The notes beneath the pieces were generated by a model. It did no database searches and was not told the DNA's origin. It saw nothing but the letters and a program-made list of their open reading frames with translations. This document shows, piece after piece, positions 45,944-55,216 of a stretch of 64,000 bases of DNA (its first letter is position 1; every line of letters starts with the position of its first letter). Source of the DNA: Holophagaceae bacterium (GTDB lineage: Bacteria > Acidobacteriota > Holophagae > Holophagales > Holophagaceae); contig JADJVL010000020.1 of the NCBI GenBank assembly GCA_016710635.1, positions 8,204 to 72,203 of the forward strand, written 5' to 3'. The translations under genes were made by a program, and so were the position numbers.

Positions 45944-47137
45944 ATGCGCCAACCCCTGCCATTTCCCCTGCCCCCGGAGGTCACCCGCGTGATCCTCGGC
46001 GGGGAGAGCCCCATCGACCTGGAGGGCCTGCGGGTCCAGAGCGACGAGGAGGCCCGGGAGTTCGCCCTGAACTACGGCTTCGACCTGGACATCCTGAGCC
46101 AGCGGGCCCACGTGATGCGGGTCTACGAGGACGCCCTGAAGTTCATCACCACCGTGCTCCTGGACGGCTCTGACCTGAAGGTTCCGCTCTCCTTCTACGG
46201 TCTGGAGGATCCCCACAACCTGCTGCTCTGGGCCTCGGAGCGTATGGGCACCGGGGGGACGCGCTCGGAGGAGGCCCGGTGGTCCTGCGTGATCCTGCGG
46301 GTCATGCACACCCTCTTCCACGTGGACTACAACGTGAACCTGCGCTTCCTGCCGGAGATCCAGCGGCAGGTCTTCGAGCCCTACGACCGCTACCTGGTGC
46401 AGCGGGAGGACGGCTCCTGGCTCCTCAAGGGGGCCTACGAAGTGCCCCTGGTGGCGGTGGAGCGCAAGGAGAACAAGGACCGGACCTCCATGCTCCTCAA
46501 GATGCTCCACAAGCCCGAGAACGTGGCGGAGACCATCTACGACCAGATCGGCATCCGCCTGGTGGCGGAGGACCCGCTCCGGGTCCTGGAGGCCATCCGG
46601 TTCCTCCTGGACCACTACGTGATCATGGCCACCAGCATCAAGCCCTCCCGGTCCCGGAACCTGATGATCGACCTGCCGGCCCTGGAAGCCTGGATGGAGG
46701 GCCTGCCGCCGGCCTTCGAATTGGCCCAGATGGGTCCGGAAGCGCGGCGCCAGCTTTCCGAGTCCCTCACCCTCCGGGCCCGGGAAGCCCACCCGGACAA
46801 CCCCCACATGAGCCAGGACTACTCGGCGGTCCAGTTCACCGCCCGCACCCTGATCCGGCTCCCCAGCCCCGCCACGGGGGTCCTGGGCCTCCTCCAGAAG
46901 CGGGTCCAGGCCCTCGGCGACCCTGGACTTTCGGGCCGGCTTGGAATTCCTGAGTTGATCCAATCGCAGGAAGAGTTTACGTTCTTCTTCGCACACGAAG
47001 TTCAAATCATGGAGCGAACCGGGTTTCAAAGTTCGCAGTCGGGGCCGGCCTCCCACGCGGAGTACAAGCAACGACAGCGATCGGCGGCACGAAGGCGCGT
47101 TCTTCGGGGCATACTGAGGGAGGAGGCACCATGCTGA
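45944..47137 (+). CDS. Unknown protein with weak RelA/SpoT-like features
   Basis: A protein of about 397 residues that I cannot assign firmly. It is soluble, with an N-terminal helical region. A central part reads 'VAVERKENKDRTSMLLKMLHKPENVAETIYDQIGIRLVAEDPLRVLEAIRFLL' then 'YVIMATSIKPSRSRNLMIDL'. The order 'K...D.IGIR+V...VL..I..ll.......SIKPS.S.N' recalls the RelA/SpoT synthetase fold (basic stretch, D-x-x-G-x-R, 'P....N/Y'), but the match is weak. The C-terminus is Arg-rich. It overlaps the STAS gene by 7 bases, so the two are coupled. The start is uncertain among TTG 45938, ATG 45941 and ATG 45944. Confidence 0.65.
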   Translation: MRQPLPFPLPPEVTRVILGGESPIDLEGLRVQSDEEAREFALNYGFDLDILSQRAHVMRVYEDALKFITTVLLDGSDLKVPLSFYGLEDPHNLLLWASERMGTGGTRSEEARWSCVILRVMHTLFHVDYNVNLRFLPEIQRQVFEPYDRYLVQREDGSWLLKGAYEVPLVAVERKENKDRTSMLLKMLHKPENVAETIYDQIGIRLVAEDPLRVLEAIRFLLDHYVIMATSIKPSRSRNLMIDLPALEAWMEGLPPAFELAQMGPEARRQLSESLTLRAREAHPDNPHMSQDYSAVQFTARTLIRLPSPATGVLGLLQKRVQALGDPGLSGRLGIPELIQSQEEFTFFFAHEVQIMERTGFQSSQSGPASHAEYKQRQRSAARRRVLRGILREEAPC

Positions 47138-47469
47138 ACATCCAGACCCGACAGGAAGGCAGCGCCTCGATCGTGACCATCCAGGGCAAGGTCAACTTCG
47201 AGGTGACGGCCCAGCTGCGGGACGTCATCCGCGATACGGTGGCCAGCGCCCAGCCCAAGCTCCTCGTCATCAACCTGGAGGGCGTGAGCTTCATCGACAG
47301 TTCGGGCCTGGGTCTCCTGGTGGCCGCGCGGAACAGCGTGGACAAGAGCAGCGGCAAGCTGCACCTCTGCGGCCTGCCCGCCCAGGTGAAGAAGACTTTC
47401 GACCAGACCAACCTCACCAACTACTTTTCCATCTTCGCCACGGAGCAGGACGCGCTGCGCGGGGCTTGA
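47131..47469 (+). CDS. STAS-domain anti-sigma factor antagonist (SpoIIAA/RsbV type)
   Basis: A 112-residue single STAS domain. 'LLVINLEGVSFIDSSGLGLLVAARNS' holds the phosphorylatable Ser in the conserved D-S-S-G motif. Such proteins bind an anti-sigma kinase when unphosphorylated and release its partner. GAGGAGG precedes the ATG. A gene for the matching phosphatase follows after 64 bases, but no RsbW-like kinase is nearby. Confidence 0.9.
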   Translation: MLNIQTRQEGSASIVTIQGKVNFEVTAQLRDVIRDTVASAQPKLLVINLEGVSFIDSSGLGLLVAARNSVDKSSGKLHLCGLPAQVKKTFDQTNLTNYFSIFATEQDALRGA

Positions 47470-47533
47470 GCAGGGTGCCGGGGCCTGAGCAGGCCCGGCG
47501 GGCGCCCAGGACGGGTGGCACCAGGGAGGCTGG

Positions 47534-48700
47534 ATGAGCAAGGGCGTGGTCCTGGTGGTGGACGACGAGGCCCCGATCCGGGACATCCTCGGGTTCTACC
47601 TCAAGCGCGCGGGCTTTCACGTCCTCATGGCGGAGAACGGCCGCATCGCCCTCGAGGAGATGGAGAAGGTCCAGCCGGACCTGATCATTTCCGACCTGCG
47701 GATGCCCGAGGTCAGCGGGGACGAGTTCTGCCGGACGGTGAAGGGGAACCCGGTCACCCGCGACATCTATTTCGTGCTGGTCTCGGCCCTGGACGGCAGC
47801 GTCAACAAGATCAGCGGCCTGAACCTGGGCGCCGACGACATGATCAGCAAGCCCTTCCACGCCCAGGAGGTGATGGCGAAGGTGGAAAGCGCCTTCCGCA
47901 TCATCGCCATGCAGAAGGAGATCAAGCGGCAGAACTCCGAGCTGACCCGCTACCAGGACCGCATGAACGCGGAGCTGGCCCTCGCCGCGAACCTGCAGAT
48001 GGGCCTCCTGCCCTCCCTGCGGGGCCGGGCCCCGGGCATCCGCTACACCCACCGCTACCTGCCCGCGGACGGCATTGGCGGCGACATCTACGCCATCACG
48101 CCCCTGGCGGACGGCACCACCGCCCTGATGATCGCGGACGTGAGCGGCCACGGCGTGACCGCGGCCCTCATCAGCGCCATGGTGAAGACCTCCTTCGAAA
48201 GCCACGTGCGGCTGGGGGGCGGTCCCCTGGACTGGGCCAAGGGCATGAACCGGGACATCGCCCTGAACACCCTGCCGGAGCAGTTCGCCACGGCCCTCGT
48301 GGCCCAGCTGGATCCGGGGAAGGACAGCATGTGCTACGTGGTGGCCGGGCACACGGCGCCCATGCGCATCCGGGGCGGCATCGGCGGCGGCCTGCACCGG
48401 CCCGAGCTGCTGCCGGGCAAGGGCTTCATGCTGGGCATCGACGAATACCTGCCCTTCACCGAGCAGTGCGCGCCCTACGAGGCCGGCGACCGGTTCATCT
48501 TCTACACCGACGGACTGGTGGAAGTGGAGCGGGTGGACCGGAGCTACCTCGCCGAGGAGGGGCTGGTCCGCTTTTCCAGCGAGCTGCCCGAAGACCCCGA
48601 CATCGCCGCCGGCCAGCTCGTCCGGCAGGCCCAGGAGTTCAACGCCCCGAACACCTTCGGCGACGACGTGACCCTGGTGGTGCTGGACCGGCTTTCCTGA
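47534..48700 (+). CDS. Response regulator fused to PP2C-type (RsbU/SpoIIE) phosphatase
   Basis: A 388-residue protein. The receiver domain (1-122) has 'VVDDE' (acidic pair), phospho-acceptor Asp in 'LIISDLRMPEVSG', and Lys in 'ISKPFHAQEV'. A short coiled linker leads to a SpoIIE-type phosphatase (about 165-385): 'LPADGIGGDIYAI', 'LMIADVSGHGVTAALISAMV', 'YVVAGHTAPM', 'FIFYTDGLVEVE' and 'DDVTLVVL', which hold the metal-binding Asp residues. It probably dephosphorylates the neighbouring STAS protein in response to an unknown sensor kinase. It converges on hldD; a CCTGAG/CTCAGG mini-hairpin (48696-48708) spans the stop. Confidence 0.93.
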   Translation: MSKGVVLVVDDEAPIRDILGFYLKRAGFHVLMAENGRIALEEMEKVQPDLIISDLRMPEVSGDEFCRTVKGNPVTRDIYFVLVSALDGSVNKISGLNLGADDMISKPFHAQEVMAKVESAFRIIAMQKEIKRQNSELTRYQDRMNAELALAANLQMGLLPSLRGRAPGIRYTHRYLPADGIGGDIYAITPLADGTTALMIADVSGHGVTAALISAMVKTSFESHVRLGGGPLDWAKGMNRDIALNTLPEQFATALVAQLDPGKDSMCYVVAGHTAPMRIRGGIGGGLHRPELLPGKGFMLGIDEYLPFTEQCAPYEAGDRFIFYTDGLVEVERVDRSYLAEEGLVRFSSELPEDPDIAAGQLVRQAQEFNAPNTFGDDVTLVVLDRLS

Positions 48701-48703
48701 GGC

Positions 48704-49645
48704 TCAGGCTTCCAGTTCGGCGAGGGTCCGGGCGATGCCTTCCTCGAGGGTCGCGAAGGCCTTGCCGTAGCCGGCGGCCCGCAGGGTCTTCAGGTCGGCC
48801 TGGGTGAAGCTCTGGTACTTGCCCTGGAGGGCTGCAGGGAAGGGGATGTACTCGATGCGGCCGCCGCCGAGGTGGCGGATCAGGGCCTGGGCGATGGCGT
48901 TGAAGCTGCGGGCCTCGCCGCTGCCCGCGTTGTAGATCCCCTTCGCCATGCCGCCGGTGGCGAAGTGGAGGTTCAGGTCCACGATGTCGCCCACGTGGAC
49001 GAAGTCCCGGACCTGTTCGCCGTCCCCGTAGCCGCCGCTGCCGGCGAAGAGCCGGCAGGCGCCGCCCGACCTGAGCTGGTCGAGGAGCTGGTGGAGCACG
49101 CTCATCATCGAGCCCTTGTGCTGTTCCCGGGGCCCATACACGTTGAAGTAGCGGAGGCCCACCACCGGCGTCTCGATGTGGGGCATGAGGCTGCGGACGT
49201 GCTGGTCGAAGAGCAGCTTGGAGTACCCGTAGACGTTGAGGGGGCGCTCGTTCCGGGGCTCCGGGGCGAAGTCGCGGCTGGCGCCGTAGGTCGCCGCGCT
49301 GGAGGCGTAGACCATCGGAACCTTGTGGAGCAGGGCCCAGTGGAGGAGGGCCTTCGAGTCGCCGTAGTTGTTCTCCATCATGTAGCGGCCGTCGGTCTCC
49401 ATGGTGTTGGAGCAGGCGCCGTTGTGGATGATGGACGTCGGCGTGAACCCGACCTTGCCGCTGTCCAGCCGCTGGCGGAATTCCCGCTTGTCCATGTAGT
49501 CGGCGATGGCCAGGTCCGCGAGGTTGCGGGCCTTGTCCCCGCGCTCCAGGTTGTCGACGACGAGGATGTCCGTGTGGCCCCGCCTGTTGAGTTCCTTGAC
49601 GACATTGCTGCCGACGAACCCTGCGCCACCGGTGACAACGAACAT
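48704..49645 (-). CDS. hldD: ADP-L-glycero-D-manno-heptose-6-epimerase
   Basis: HldD makes the ADP-L,D-heptose used for the LPS inner core. The 313-residue short-chain dehydrogenase matches E. coli HldD along its length: NAD(P) motif 'VTGGAGFVGSNVVKELN', 'VDNLERGDKARNL', 'IADYMDK', 'NNYGDSKALLHWAL', 'YASSAATYGA', the catalytic 'NVYGYSKLLFD', 'FNVYGPREQHKGSM' and 'RDFVHVGDIVDLN'. ATG 49645 is preferred because AAGGAG lies at the right distance; a GTG two codons upstream is weaker. Two heptosyltransferase-like genes follow the same strand 2-4 kb away. Confidence 0.95.
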   Translation of the reverse strand: MFVVTGGAGFVGSNVVKELNRRGHTDILVVDNLERGDKARNLADLAIADYMDKREFRQRLDSGKVGFTPTSIIHNGACSNTMETDGRYMMENNYGDSKALLHWALLHKVPMVYASSAATYGASRDFAPEPRNERPLNVYGYSKLLFDQHVRSLMPHIETPVVGLRYFNVYGPREQHKGSMMSVLHQLLDQLRSGGACRLFAGSGGYGDGEQVRDFVHVGDIVDLNLHFATGGMAKGIYNAGSGEARSFNAIAQALIRHLGGGRIEYIPFPAALQGKYQSFTQADLKTLRAAGYGKAFATLEEGIARTLAELEA

Positions 49646-49725
49646 GGGCACTCCTTCCGTTCCAGGCTAACCAAAGGGCGTCCGCGGCTCCAGGCGAGGG
49701 ACCCGGTTTGTGCTCCCGGGAAGCC

Positions 49726-50670
49726 TCAGCCGATGGTCTCGTCCGTGGCGGGGGCGCCGCCCAGGAGGCGCGGGCCCAGCTCCGCCACGAGGGCCGCGGC
49801 CAGCAGCAGGGCGGCGCCGCCCCATTGGGCCCAGGACAGCCGGTCCCGCACGCCGGGGATCAGGCCGCTCACCGCCAGCAGCGTCGCCCAGAGGGGCTCG
49901 AGGCTGAACAGGACGCCGGCCTCCGTGGCGCCGAGCTGGGATTGGAAGCGGCTCTGGAGCCAGAAGGCCACGGTGGTGGCCAGCAGCCCCAGGAAGGCCA
50001 GGGCGAGCCAGACCCCCGGCAGGGCGAGGCCGCGGCCTCCCTGGAAGCCGTAGACCGAAGGGAAGGCCAGGGCGACCGCCCCGGAGACCAGGCCGACGGC
50101 GGCCACCTGGATGAAGGCCAGCACCCAGGGATTGGCGCGGCGGGAGTAGTGGGCGGTGAGGACGATGTGCACGCCCACCAGGACCGCGTTCAGGAGCGTG
50201 AAGGTGTCGCCCCGGGGATGCCAGCCGCCGAAGCTTTCACCGGGCTTGAAGACCAGCAGCACCAGGCCCAGGAAGGCCACGCCCGCGGCGGCGCCGTGGA
50301 TGGGGCGCAGCCGGTCTCCCGCCAGCAAGGCCACCATGGGCGTGAAGATCACGTAGAGGCCGGTGATGAAGGCGTTCTTGGTGGTGGAGGTGAAGCGCAG
50401 GCCGTCGGTCTGGAGCCAGAAGAGCGCGGCCAGCACCGCGCCGAGCACGAGGCCGTCCTTCAGGTCCTGGCGCTTCCAGGGCACGCCGGTGGCCAGCGCG
50501 AGGGCGAGAAGGGCCGTGCCGCCGATGCCGAACCGGAGGGTGAGCAGGGCGCCCACGGAAAGCCCGGCGTCGAGGAGGTAGCGCGTGGCGGGAAAGGCGC
50601 AGCCCCAGACCGCCGCGGCGAAGGCCACCGCCAGGGCGGCGGTGAGATGCGACGCCTTGGCGGGGCTCAC
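49726..50670 (-). CDS. EamA/DMT family transporter
   Basis: A 314-residue inner-membrane protein with ten predicted helices in two EamA repeats. Family features: 'AAVWGCAFPATRYLLDAGLSVGALLTLRFGIGG', 'TSTTKNAFITGLYVIFTPMVALL' and 'SQLGATEAGVLFSLEPLWATLLAVSGLI'. These transporters export metabolites or amino acids; the substrate cannot be deduced. It starts with GTG, 28 bases after the stop of the DUF1573 gene, so the two are probably co-transcribed. Confidence 0.9.
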   Translation of the reverse strand: MSPAKASHLTAALAVAFAAAVWGCAFPATRYLLDAGLSVGALLTLRFGIGGTALLALALATGVPWKRQDLKDGLVLGAVLAALFWLQTDGLRFTSTTKNAFITGLYVIFTPMVALLAGDRLRPIHGAAAGVAFLGLVLLVFKPGESFGGWHPRGDTFTLLNAVLVGVHIVLTAHYSRRANPWVLAFIQVAAVGLVSGAVALAFPSVYGFQGGRGLALPGVWLALAFLGLLATTVAFWLQSRFQSQLGATEAGVLFSLEPLWATLLAVSGLIPGVRDRLSWAQWGGAALLLAAALVAELGPRLLGGAPATDETIG

Positions 50671-50698
50671 GCGGGGTTCGGCCGGGACGCCGGCGGCT

Positions 50699-51691
50699 TC
50701 AGCGCAGCACGGCGGCCACCCGCACGGCGATCTTCGGCATGTCCGGATCGTCGGTGGTGAACACCACGTTCTCGTTGTAGGTGCCGGGCTTCGCCGTGGC
50801 CGCGAAGGTCACGGTGACCGCGTGCTCCAGGGCGGAGGCCGCCGTCAGGCCCGCGACCTTGAGGAGGGGGCTGCTGGGGTTGGCGCCGGTGATGCGGAAG
50901 CTCTTGCCTTCCGTGTGGCGGAGCCTGAGCTGGGCGGACTGTTCCTTCCCCGCGGACTCCACCCAGGCCACCCGCTCCGGCGAGGTGGCGATGACGGGCT
51001 TCAGCTCCCACTGGACGCTGATGGAAAGCACGGGCACCTGGGCGCTGGCGGTGCGGATGGTGAGCCAGTCCGCGCCCCGCAGCTGGCCGTCGGGGACCTT
51101 CTTCCCGTCGAGGGTGACGTCCAGGACCGCGTCGTTGCCTTCCTGGCGCTGGGTCCAGGAGAGGTAGGGCGCGCCGGGGGCCGCCACCTCGGTGACCTTC
51201 ACCGGCTGGCCATTGCCGCTTTCGAGGCGCAGGGTGCTCTTGCGGGGCGTGGCCCGGGGGACTTCGGGGAAGAAGAGGCCCGCGGGCTTGGGCATGACGT
51301 CCTGCACCACGTCGGCCTCGAAAGTGAGGGTGAACATGGGGTTCTTAGGATCGTTGGAGGTCACCGTCACGGATTTCCGCACCACGCCGCGCTGGCCCTT
51401 GGGATCGAAGGTGGCCTCCACTTCCGAGGCCTCGCCGGGGGCCAGGGACCACTTTCCCACCACCGTGGAGGTGCACCCGCAGCTGGCGTTGAGGTTCGTG
51501 ATGTTCAGGGTGGCCTTGCCGGTGTTGGTGACCTTGAACTTGTGGGTCACCTTCCGCTCGGGGCCGATCTTGCCGAAGTCGTGGTGGGCCTTGTCGAAGG
51601 CGATGCTGGGGGCGGCGCTGGCGGCGGCCTCCTGTGCGGGCAGGGGGGCGGCGAGGAAGGCGGGGGTCAGGAGCAGGGCGGACAGGCGCAT
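50699..51691 (-). CDS. Exported DUF1573-domain protein
   Basis: A 330-residue protein with a signal peptide (MRLSALLLTPAFLAAPLPAQ). Residues about 30-130 form a DUF1573 beta-sandwich: 'HHDFGKIGPERKVTHKFKVTNTGKATLNITNLNASCGCTSTV', with the family SCGCT motif. Two further immunoglobulin-like segments follow (about 130-225 and 230-330). The function of DUF1573 proteins is not established; they are usually periplasmic or surface. The gene lies between a heptosyltransferase gene and the EamA transporter on the same strand. Confidence 0.85.
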   Translation of the reverse strand: MRLSALLLTPAFLAAPLPAQEAAASAAPSIAFDKAHHDFGKIGPERKVTHKFKVTNTGKATLNITNLNASCGCTSTVVGKWSLAPGEASEVEATFDPKGQRGVVRKSVTVTSNDPKNPMFTLTFEADVVQDVMPKPAGLFFPEVPRATPRKSTLRLESGNGQPVKVTEVAAPGAPYLSWTQRQEGNDAVLDVTLDGKKVPDGQLRGADWLTIRTASAQVPVLSISVQWELKPVIATSPERVAWVESAGKEQSAQLRLRHTEGKSFRITGANPSSPLLKVAGLTAASALEHAVTVTFAATAKPGTYNENVVFTTDDPDMPKIAVRVAAVLR

Positions 51692-51714
51692 GGAAACCTC
51701 GGTGAACGGATAGT

Positions 51715-52680
51715 CTAGTCGAGCAGTGCGGCCAGGGCTGCCCAGGCTTCATCGGGGGCGAGGTCCGCCAGGCAGGGATGGCCTTCGGTGAAGCAGATCC
51801 GGGTCTCGCAGGGGGCGCAGGGGACGCCCTCCCGGCGGAGGATCCGGACCTTCAGACCCCGGGGGCCCGAGGCCGCCGCGGGGGTGGGACCGAAGAGGGC
51901 CAGGATGGGCGTTCCGCAGGCCGCGGCGAGGTGGCTGAGGCCCGAATCGTTCCCCGCGGCCCCCCGGGCGGCGCGAAGCCAGGCGGCGGCCTCCCTGAGG
52001 CTGGTCTTCCCGCAGAGGTTGAGGCCTTCCGCCCCCGCCACTTGCGCCCCGAGATCCGTTTCGGCGGCGCTGCCGAGGACCACCACGGCGAAGCCTTCAC
52101 GGCGGGCCCGCAGGGCCAGGGCGCGCCAATGGGACGCGGGCCACGCCTTGGAAGGCCAGGCGCTGCCGGGCAGCAGGCAGAGGAAGGGCTGGTCCGGGGC
52201 CGGGATCTGGAGTCCAGGATCGTAGTCCGCGGGGGGCGGATCCGGGGCCCCGGGCCAGCGCTTGCGCAGGATGGCGGCGTAGCGGTCCAGGAAGTGCCCC
52301 TCGGCCTTCCAGAAGGGGCCGCTCGTGGTGTTGAAGGGTCCCTGCAGGCTTTCGTCCACGCCGATGCGCTCGGGCACCCCCGCCAGCCACGCCGCCAGGG
52401 CCGGCCGCAGGGTCTTCGGGAAGTGGATGCTGCGGGCGGCGCGGTGCTCCCGGAGGGTCCTCGCCAGGGCCAGCACGCCGGGCTTGTCCCGTTCCAGGAC
52501 CACCGCGTCCGCGAGCCCATGGTCCTCCACCAGGGCCACCGTCGCCGCCGGACCCCAGGCCACCAGGGGGCCGACGCCGAGCTGCCGCAGCAGGCGCAGC
52601 ACGGAAAGCTGCATGACGGCATCCCCGACGAACCTGGGGAAGCGCACCCACGTGGCGTCCAGGGGGATCGGGCCCGTCAC
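51715..52680 (-). CDS. Glycosyltransferase family 9 (heptosyltransferase-like)
   Basis: A 321-residue GT-B fold enzyme. The N-terminal 'WVRFPRFVGDAVMQLSVLRLLRQLG' and the C-terminal 'PFLCLLPGSAWPSKAWPASHW' and 'LNLCGKTSLREAAAWLRAARGAAGNDSGLSHLAAACGTPILALFGPT' are GT9 signatures; the donor-binding 'NDSGLSHLAA' is intact. It probably adds heptose to LPS core. Near the C-terminus are several Cys ('GVPCAPCETRICFTEGHPC') as in WaaF. The GTG start at 52680 overlaps the stop of the upstream GT9 gene (GTGA). Confidence 0.9.
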   Translation of the reverse strand: MTGPIPLDATWVRFPRFVGDAVMQLSVLRLLRQLGVGPLVAWGPAATVALVEDHGLADAVVLERDKPGVLALARTLREHRAARSIHFPKTLRPALAAWLAGVPERIGVDESLQGPFNTTSGPFWKAEGHFLDRYAAILRKRWPGAPDPPPADYDPGLQIPAPDQPFLCLLPGSAWPSKAWPASHWRALALRARREGFAVVVLGSAAETDLGAQVAGAEGLNLCGKTSLREAAAWLRAARGAAGNDSGLSHLAAACGTPILALFGPTPAAASGPRGLKVRILRREGVPCAPCETRICFTEGHPCLADLAPDEAWAALAALLD

Positions 52681-53588
52681 CGCAGGCGCTCCAGATGCGG
52701 CAGCAGATCCGCTGGATCCAGGCGGTCCATGCCGCCTTCGAGGTCGGCTTCGGGGGTCGGGTACTGGAGGACCTGCACCTGGGCGCCCAGGGGGGTCCAG
52801 CGGCTGGGACCGCGGTTCGGCGAACGGCCCAGGAGGGCCAGCACCGGCAGGCCCAGGGCCGCGGCCATCTGGGTGGGGCCCGTGCTGGGGCCGAGGAAGG
52901 CGTCGCAGGCGGCGAGGCGGCCCATGAGGCCCCGCAGGCTCGCGGCGGAGAGGCTGGAATCCTCCGGGGGTGCGACGATCACGGGATGCCACCCGGCGCC
53001 GGCCAGCACGGGGAAGGCCCGCGCCCACCAGGCGGCCGATGGATAGGCGGAGGAGCCGCTGCTGCGGGTGGCCACGGCGAGGCGGGGATGGGGGGTCCCC
53101 GCCAGATCCGCTTCGCCGACGGCCCGTTCCGCCTCCGTCACCACGAGGGCGGGCGGCGTGGGCCACCCGCCGGACCAGCCCCAGGGCTCCAGGAAGTCCA
53201 GCACGTTGTCCGCCTCGTGGCGTCCGCTGCCGATACGGCCCTTCCACAGCAGGTGGGTGGCGGCGCGAATCTGGGCGAAGCCCCGGGCCCGGGCCACCCG
53301 GACCGGGATCCCCGCGTCCCGGGCCGCCAGGGTGACGGCGGGATCCCGGTGGAAGAGGTTCAGCACGGCGTCGAAGCCGCCTTCCCGCATCAAGGAGAAC
53401 AGCTCCTGGTTCGTTCCGCGGAGGTGGACGCCGGCGATACCGGGCAGGTGCTCCAGCAGCGGGGCCGCGTAGGGCTTCACCAGCCAGTGGATCTCGGCCC
53501 CGGGCTCCCGGCTGAGGATCCGCGCCTGCAGGGGCAGGGAGATGACCAGGTCGCCCAGGGCGTCGGTCCGGCTGAGGAGGAAGCGCAT
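52677..53588 (-). CDS. Glycosyltransferase family 9 (heptosyltransferase-like)
   Basis: A 303-residue GT9 enzyme. 'RFLLSRTDALGDLVISLPLQARIL' is the characteristic N-terminus, and 'CDAFLGPSTGPTQMAAALGLPVLALLGRSP' the donor-binding loop (G-P-S-T-G-P-T in place of N-D-S-G-P-x-H). It is coupled by a 4-base overlap to a second GT9 gene, as expected for two consecutive core heptose transfers. ATG 53588 is preferred; the open frame extends much further upstream but is antisense to the pilR-like gene. Confidence 0.9.
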   Translation of the reverse strand: MRFLLSRTDALGDLVISLPLQARILSREPGAEIHWLVKPYAAPLLEHLPGIAGVHLRGTNQELFSLMREGGFDAVLNLFHRDPAVTLAARDAGIPVRVARARGFAQIRAATHLLWKGRIGSGRHEADNVLDFLEPWGWSGGWPTPPALVVTEAERAVGEADLAGTPHPRLAVATRSSGSSAYPSAAWWARAFPVLAGAGWHPVIVAPPEDSSLSAASLRGLMGRLAACDAFLGPSTGPTQMAAALGLPVLALLGRSPNRGPSRWTPLGAQVQVLQYPTPEADLEGGMDRLDPADLLPHLERLR

Positions 53589-53699
53589 GACCCATCGTTT
53601 CCGCCCGCGGCGGCGCCCGTCAACGCGGCGCCGCGGGTCCATGGCTTGGGGGGCTCCCGCACCTTGGTCCATACTTGGATTCCACTTTCCGAAACGCCC

Positions 53700-55160
53700 A
53701 TGACCCCACCGCCCGCCAAACGTGTGCTCGTCGTCGAGGACGAGGAGAGCTTCCGGGAGATCCTGGAGATCGGCCTCACCGGGGAAGGCTTCGACACCCG
53801 GTCGGCCCCCGGCGTGGCGGAGGCCAAGCGCTGCCTGGCGGCGGAGCCCTTCGACGCCGTGGTCTCGGACCTGAAGCTCAAGGACGGCAGCGGCATGGAG
53901 CTGCTGGCCTGGATGAAGGAACAGAAATTCCAGGCGCCGGTGGTGATCATGACGGCCTACGCCACCACGGAGACCACGGTGCAGGCCCTGAACCTGGGGG
54001 CCGCGGACTTCCTCACCAAGGCCCGCAACGATTTCAACGAGCTCACCAAGGTCCTGAAGGGCCTGCTGGTGGAGCACCCCATGGTGGAGGCTTCCGACGG
54101 CACCTCCGGGACCGACCTGGTGGGCGTCGGCGAGACCATCCGCCGGGTCCAGGCCCTGGTGGGCAAGGTGGCCCGGGCGGACACGACGGTGCTGGTCACC
54201 GGCGAAAGCGGCACCGGCAAGGAGATCGTGGCCCGCCTCATCCACCGCTATTCGGATCGCGCCTCCGGGCCCTTCATCCCGGTCAACTGTGGCGCCCTGC
54301 CGGAAAACCTCCTGGAATCCGAGCTCTTCGGCTACGAGAAAGGCGCCTTCACCGGAGCCACGACCACCAAGCGGGGCCTCTTCGAGGAATCCTCCGGGGG
54401 CTTCCTCCTCCTGGACGAGATCGGCGAAATGCCCCTGCCCCTGCAGGTGAAGCTGCTCCGGGCCCTGCAGGAGCGCCGGGTGCGGCGGGTGGGCGGCACC
54501 GACGAGCGGCCCGTGGACGTGCGGGTCATCGGCGCCACCAATCGGAACCTGAGGGACCTGGTGGACAAGGGCAAGTTCCGGGAGGACCTCTACTACCGCC
54601 TGAACATCCTCAACATCGAGCTGCCGCCCCTGCGCGAGCGTCGGGAGGACCTGCCGGTGCTCGCGGAGCACTTCCTGCGCCGCTTCTGCCAGAAGTTGGG
54701 CAAGCCCCCCATGGCCTTCAGCCAGGAGGCCATGAACCTCATGCAGGCCTACCGCTTCCACGGCAATGTCCGGGAGCTGGAGAACCTGGTGGAGCGGTGC
54801 GTCGCCTTGAATTCCGGCGGACCCATCGGCACGGACCTCTTCCCGGACTCCGTCCTGCGGGAAGTCCAGGCCGCCGGCCCCGCCGAGGCCGCGGCGCCCT
54901 TGCCCTCCTGGAGGATCCCTGAAGCGGGCTTCGACCTGGAAGCCTGGCTCAACGCCCTGCGGGGCCACTTCCTGAAGGCCGCCCTCGCCGAGACCGGCGG
55001 CAACAAGACCAAGGCCAGCAAGCGCCTGGGCATGAGCTTCCGCGCCTACCGCTACTGGGCCGGCCACCTCGGGGGCCTGGAAAACCTTCCGGACCGGTGC
55101 CCTTTGCCGGTGGAATTCCCCGCCAGGGAGGCCGAGGAGGGCGGGGAAGAGGGCGAGTGA
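53700..55160 (+). CDS. pilR: Sigma-54 dependent response regulator, PilR-like
   Basis: A 486-residue NtrC-family activator. The receiver (1-120) has 'VVEDEES', phospho-Asp in 'AVVSDLKLKDGSG' and 'MTAYATTETT'. The AAA+ domain (about 140-375) has Walker A 'GESGTGKEIVA', the sigma-54 contacting 'GAFTGA' loop, Walker B 'GGFLLLDEIGEM' and 'FHGNVRELENLVER'. A Fis-type helix-turn-helix ends it ('ETGGNKTKASKRLGMSFRAYRYWAGHLG'), resembling PilR. A short acidic tail follows. It can activate pilA at 18.9 kb, which has a sigma-54 promoter. No histidine kinase (pilS) is adjacent. A pseudopilin gene lies downstream. Confidence 0.87.
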   Translation: MTPPPAKRVLVVEDEESFREILEIGLTGEGFDTRSAPGVAEAKRCLAAEPFDAVVSDLKLKDGSGMELLAWMKEQKFQAPVVIMTAYATTETTVQALNLGAADFLTKARNDFNELTKVLKGLLVEHPMVEASDGTSGTDLVGVGETIRRVQALVGKVARADTTVLVTGESGTGKEIVARLIHRYSDRASGPFIPVNCGALPENLLESELFGYEKGAFTGATTTKRGLFEESSGGFLLLDEIGEMPLPLQVKLLRALQERRVRRVGGTDERPVDVRVIGATNRNLRDLVDKGKFREDLYYRLNILNIELPPLRERREDLPVLAEHFLRRFCQKLGKPPMAFSQEAMNLMQAYRFHGNVRELENLVERCVALNSGGPIGTDLFPDSVLREVQAAGPAEAAAPLPSWRIPEAGFDLEAWLNALRGHFLKAALAETGGNKTKASKRLGMSFRAYRYWAGHLGGLENLPDRCPLPVEFPAREAEEGGEEGE

Positions 55161-55216
55161 TCCCCCGGGGTCAGGGGGCCCGCCCCCGCATCAATCCTTG
55201 TCACTTCGCCCATCTA

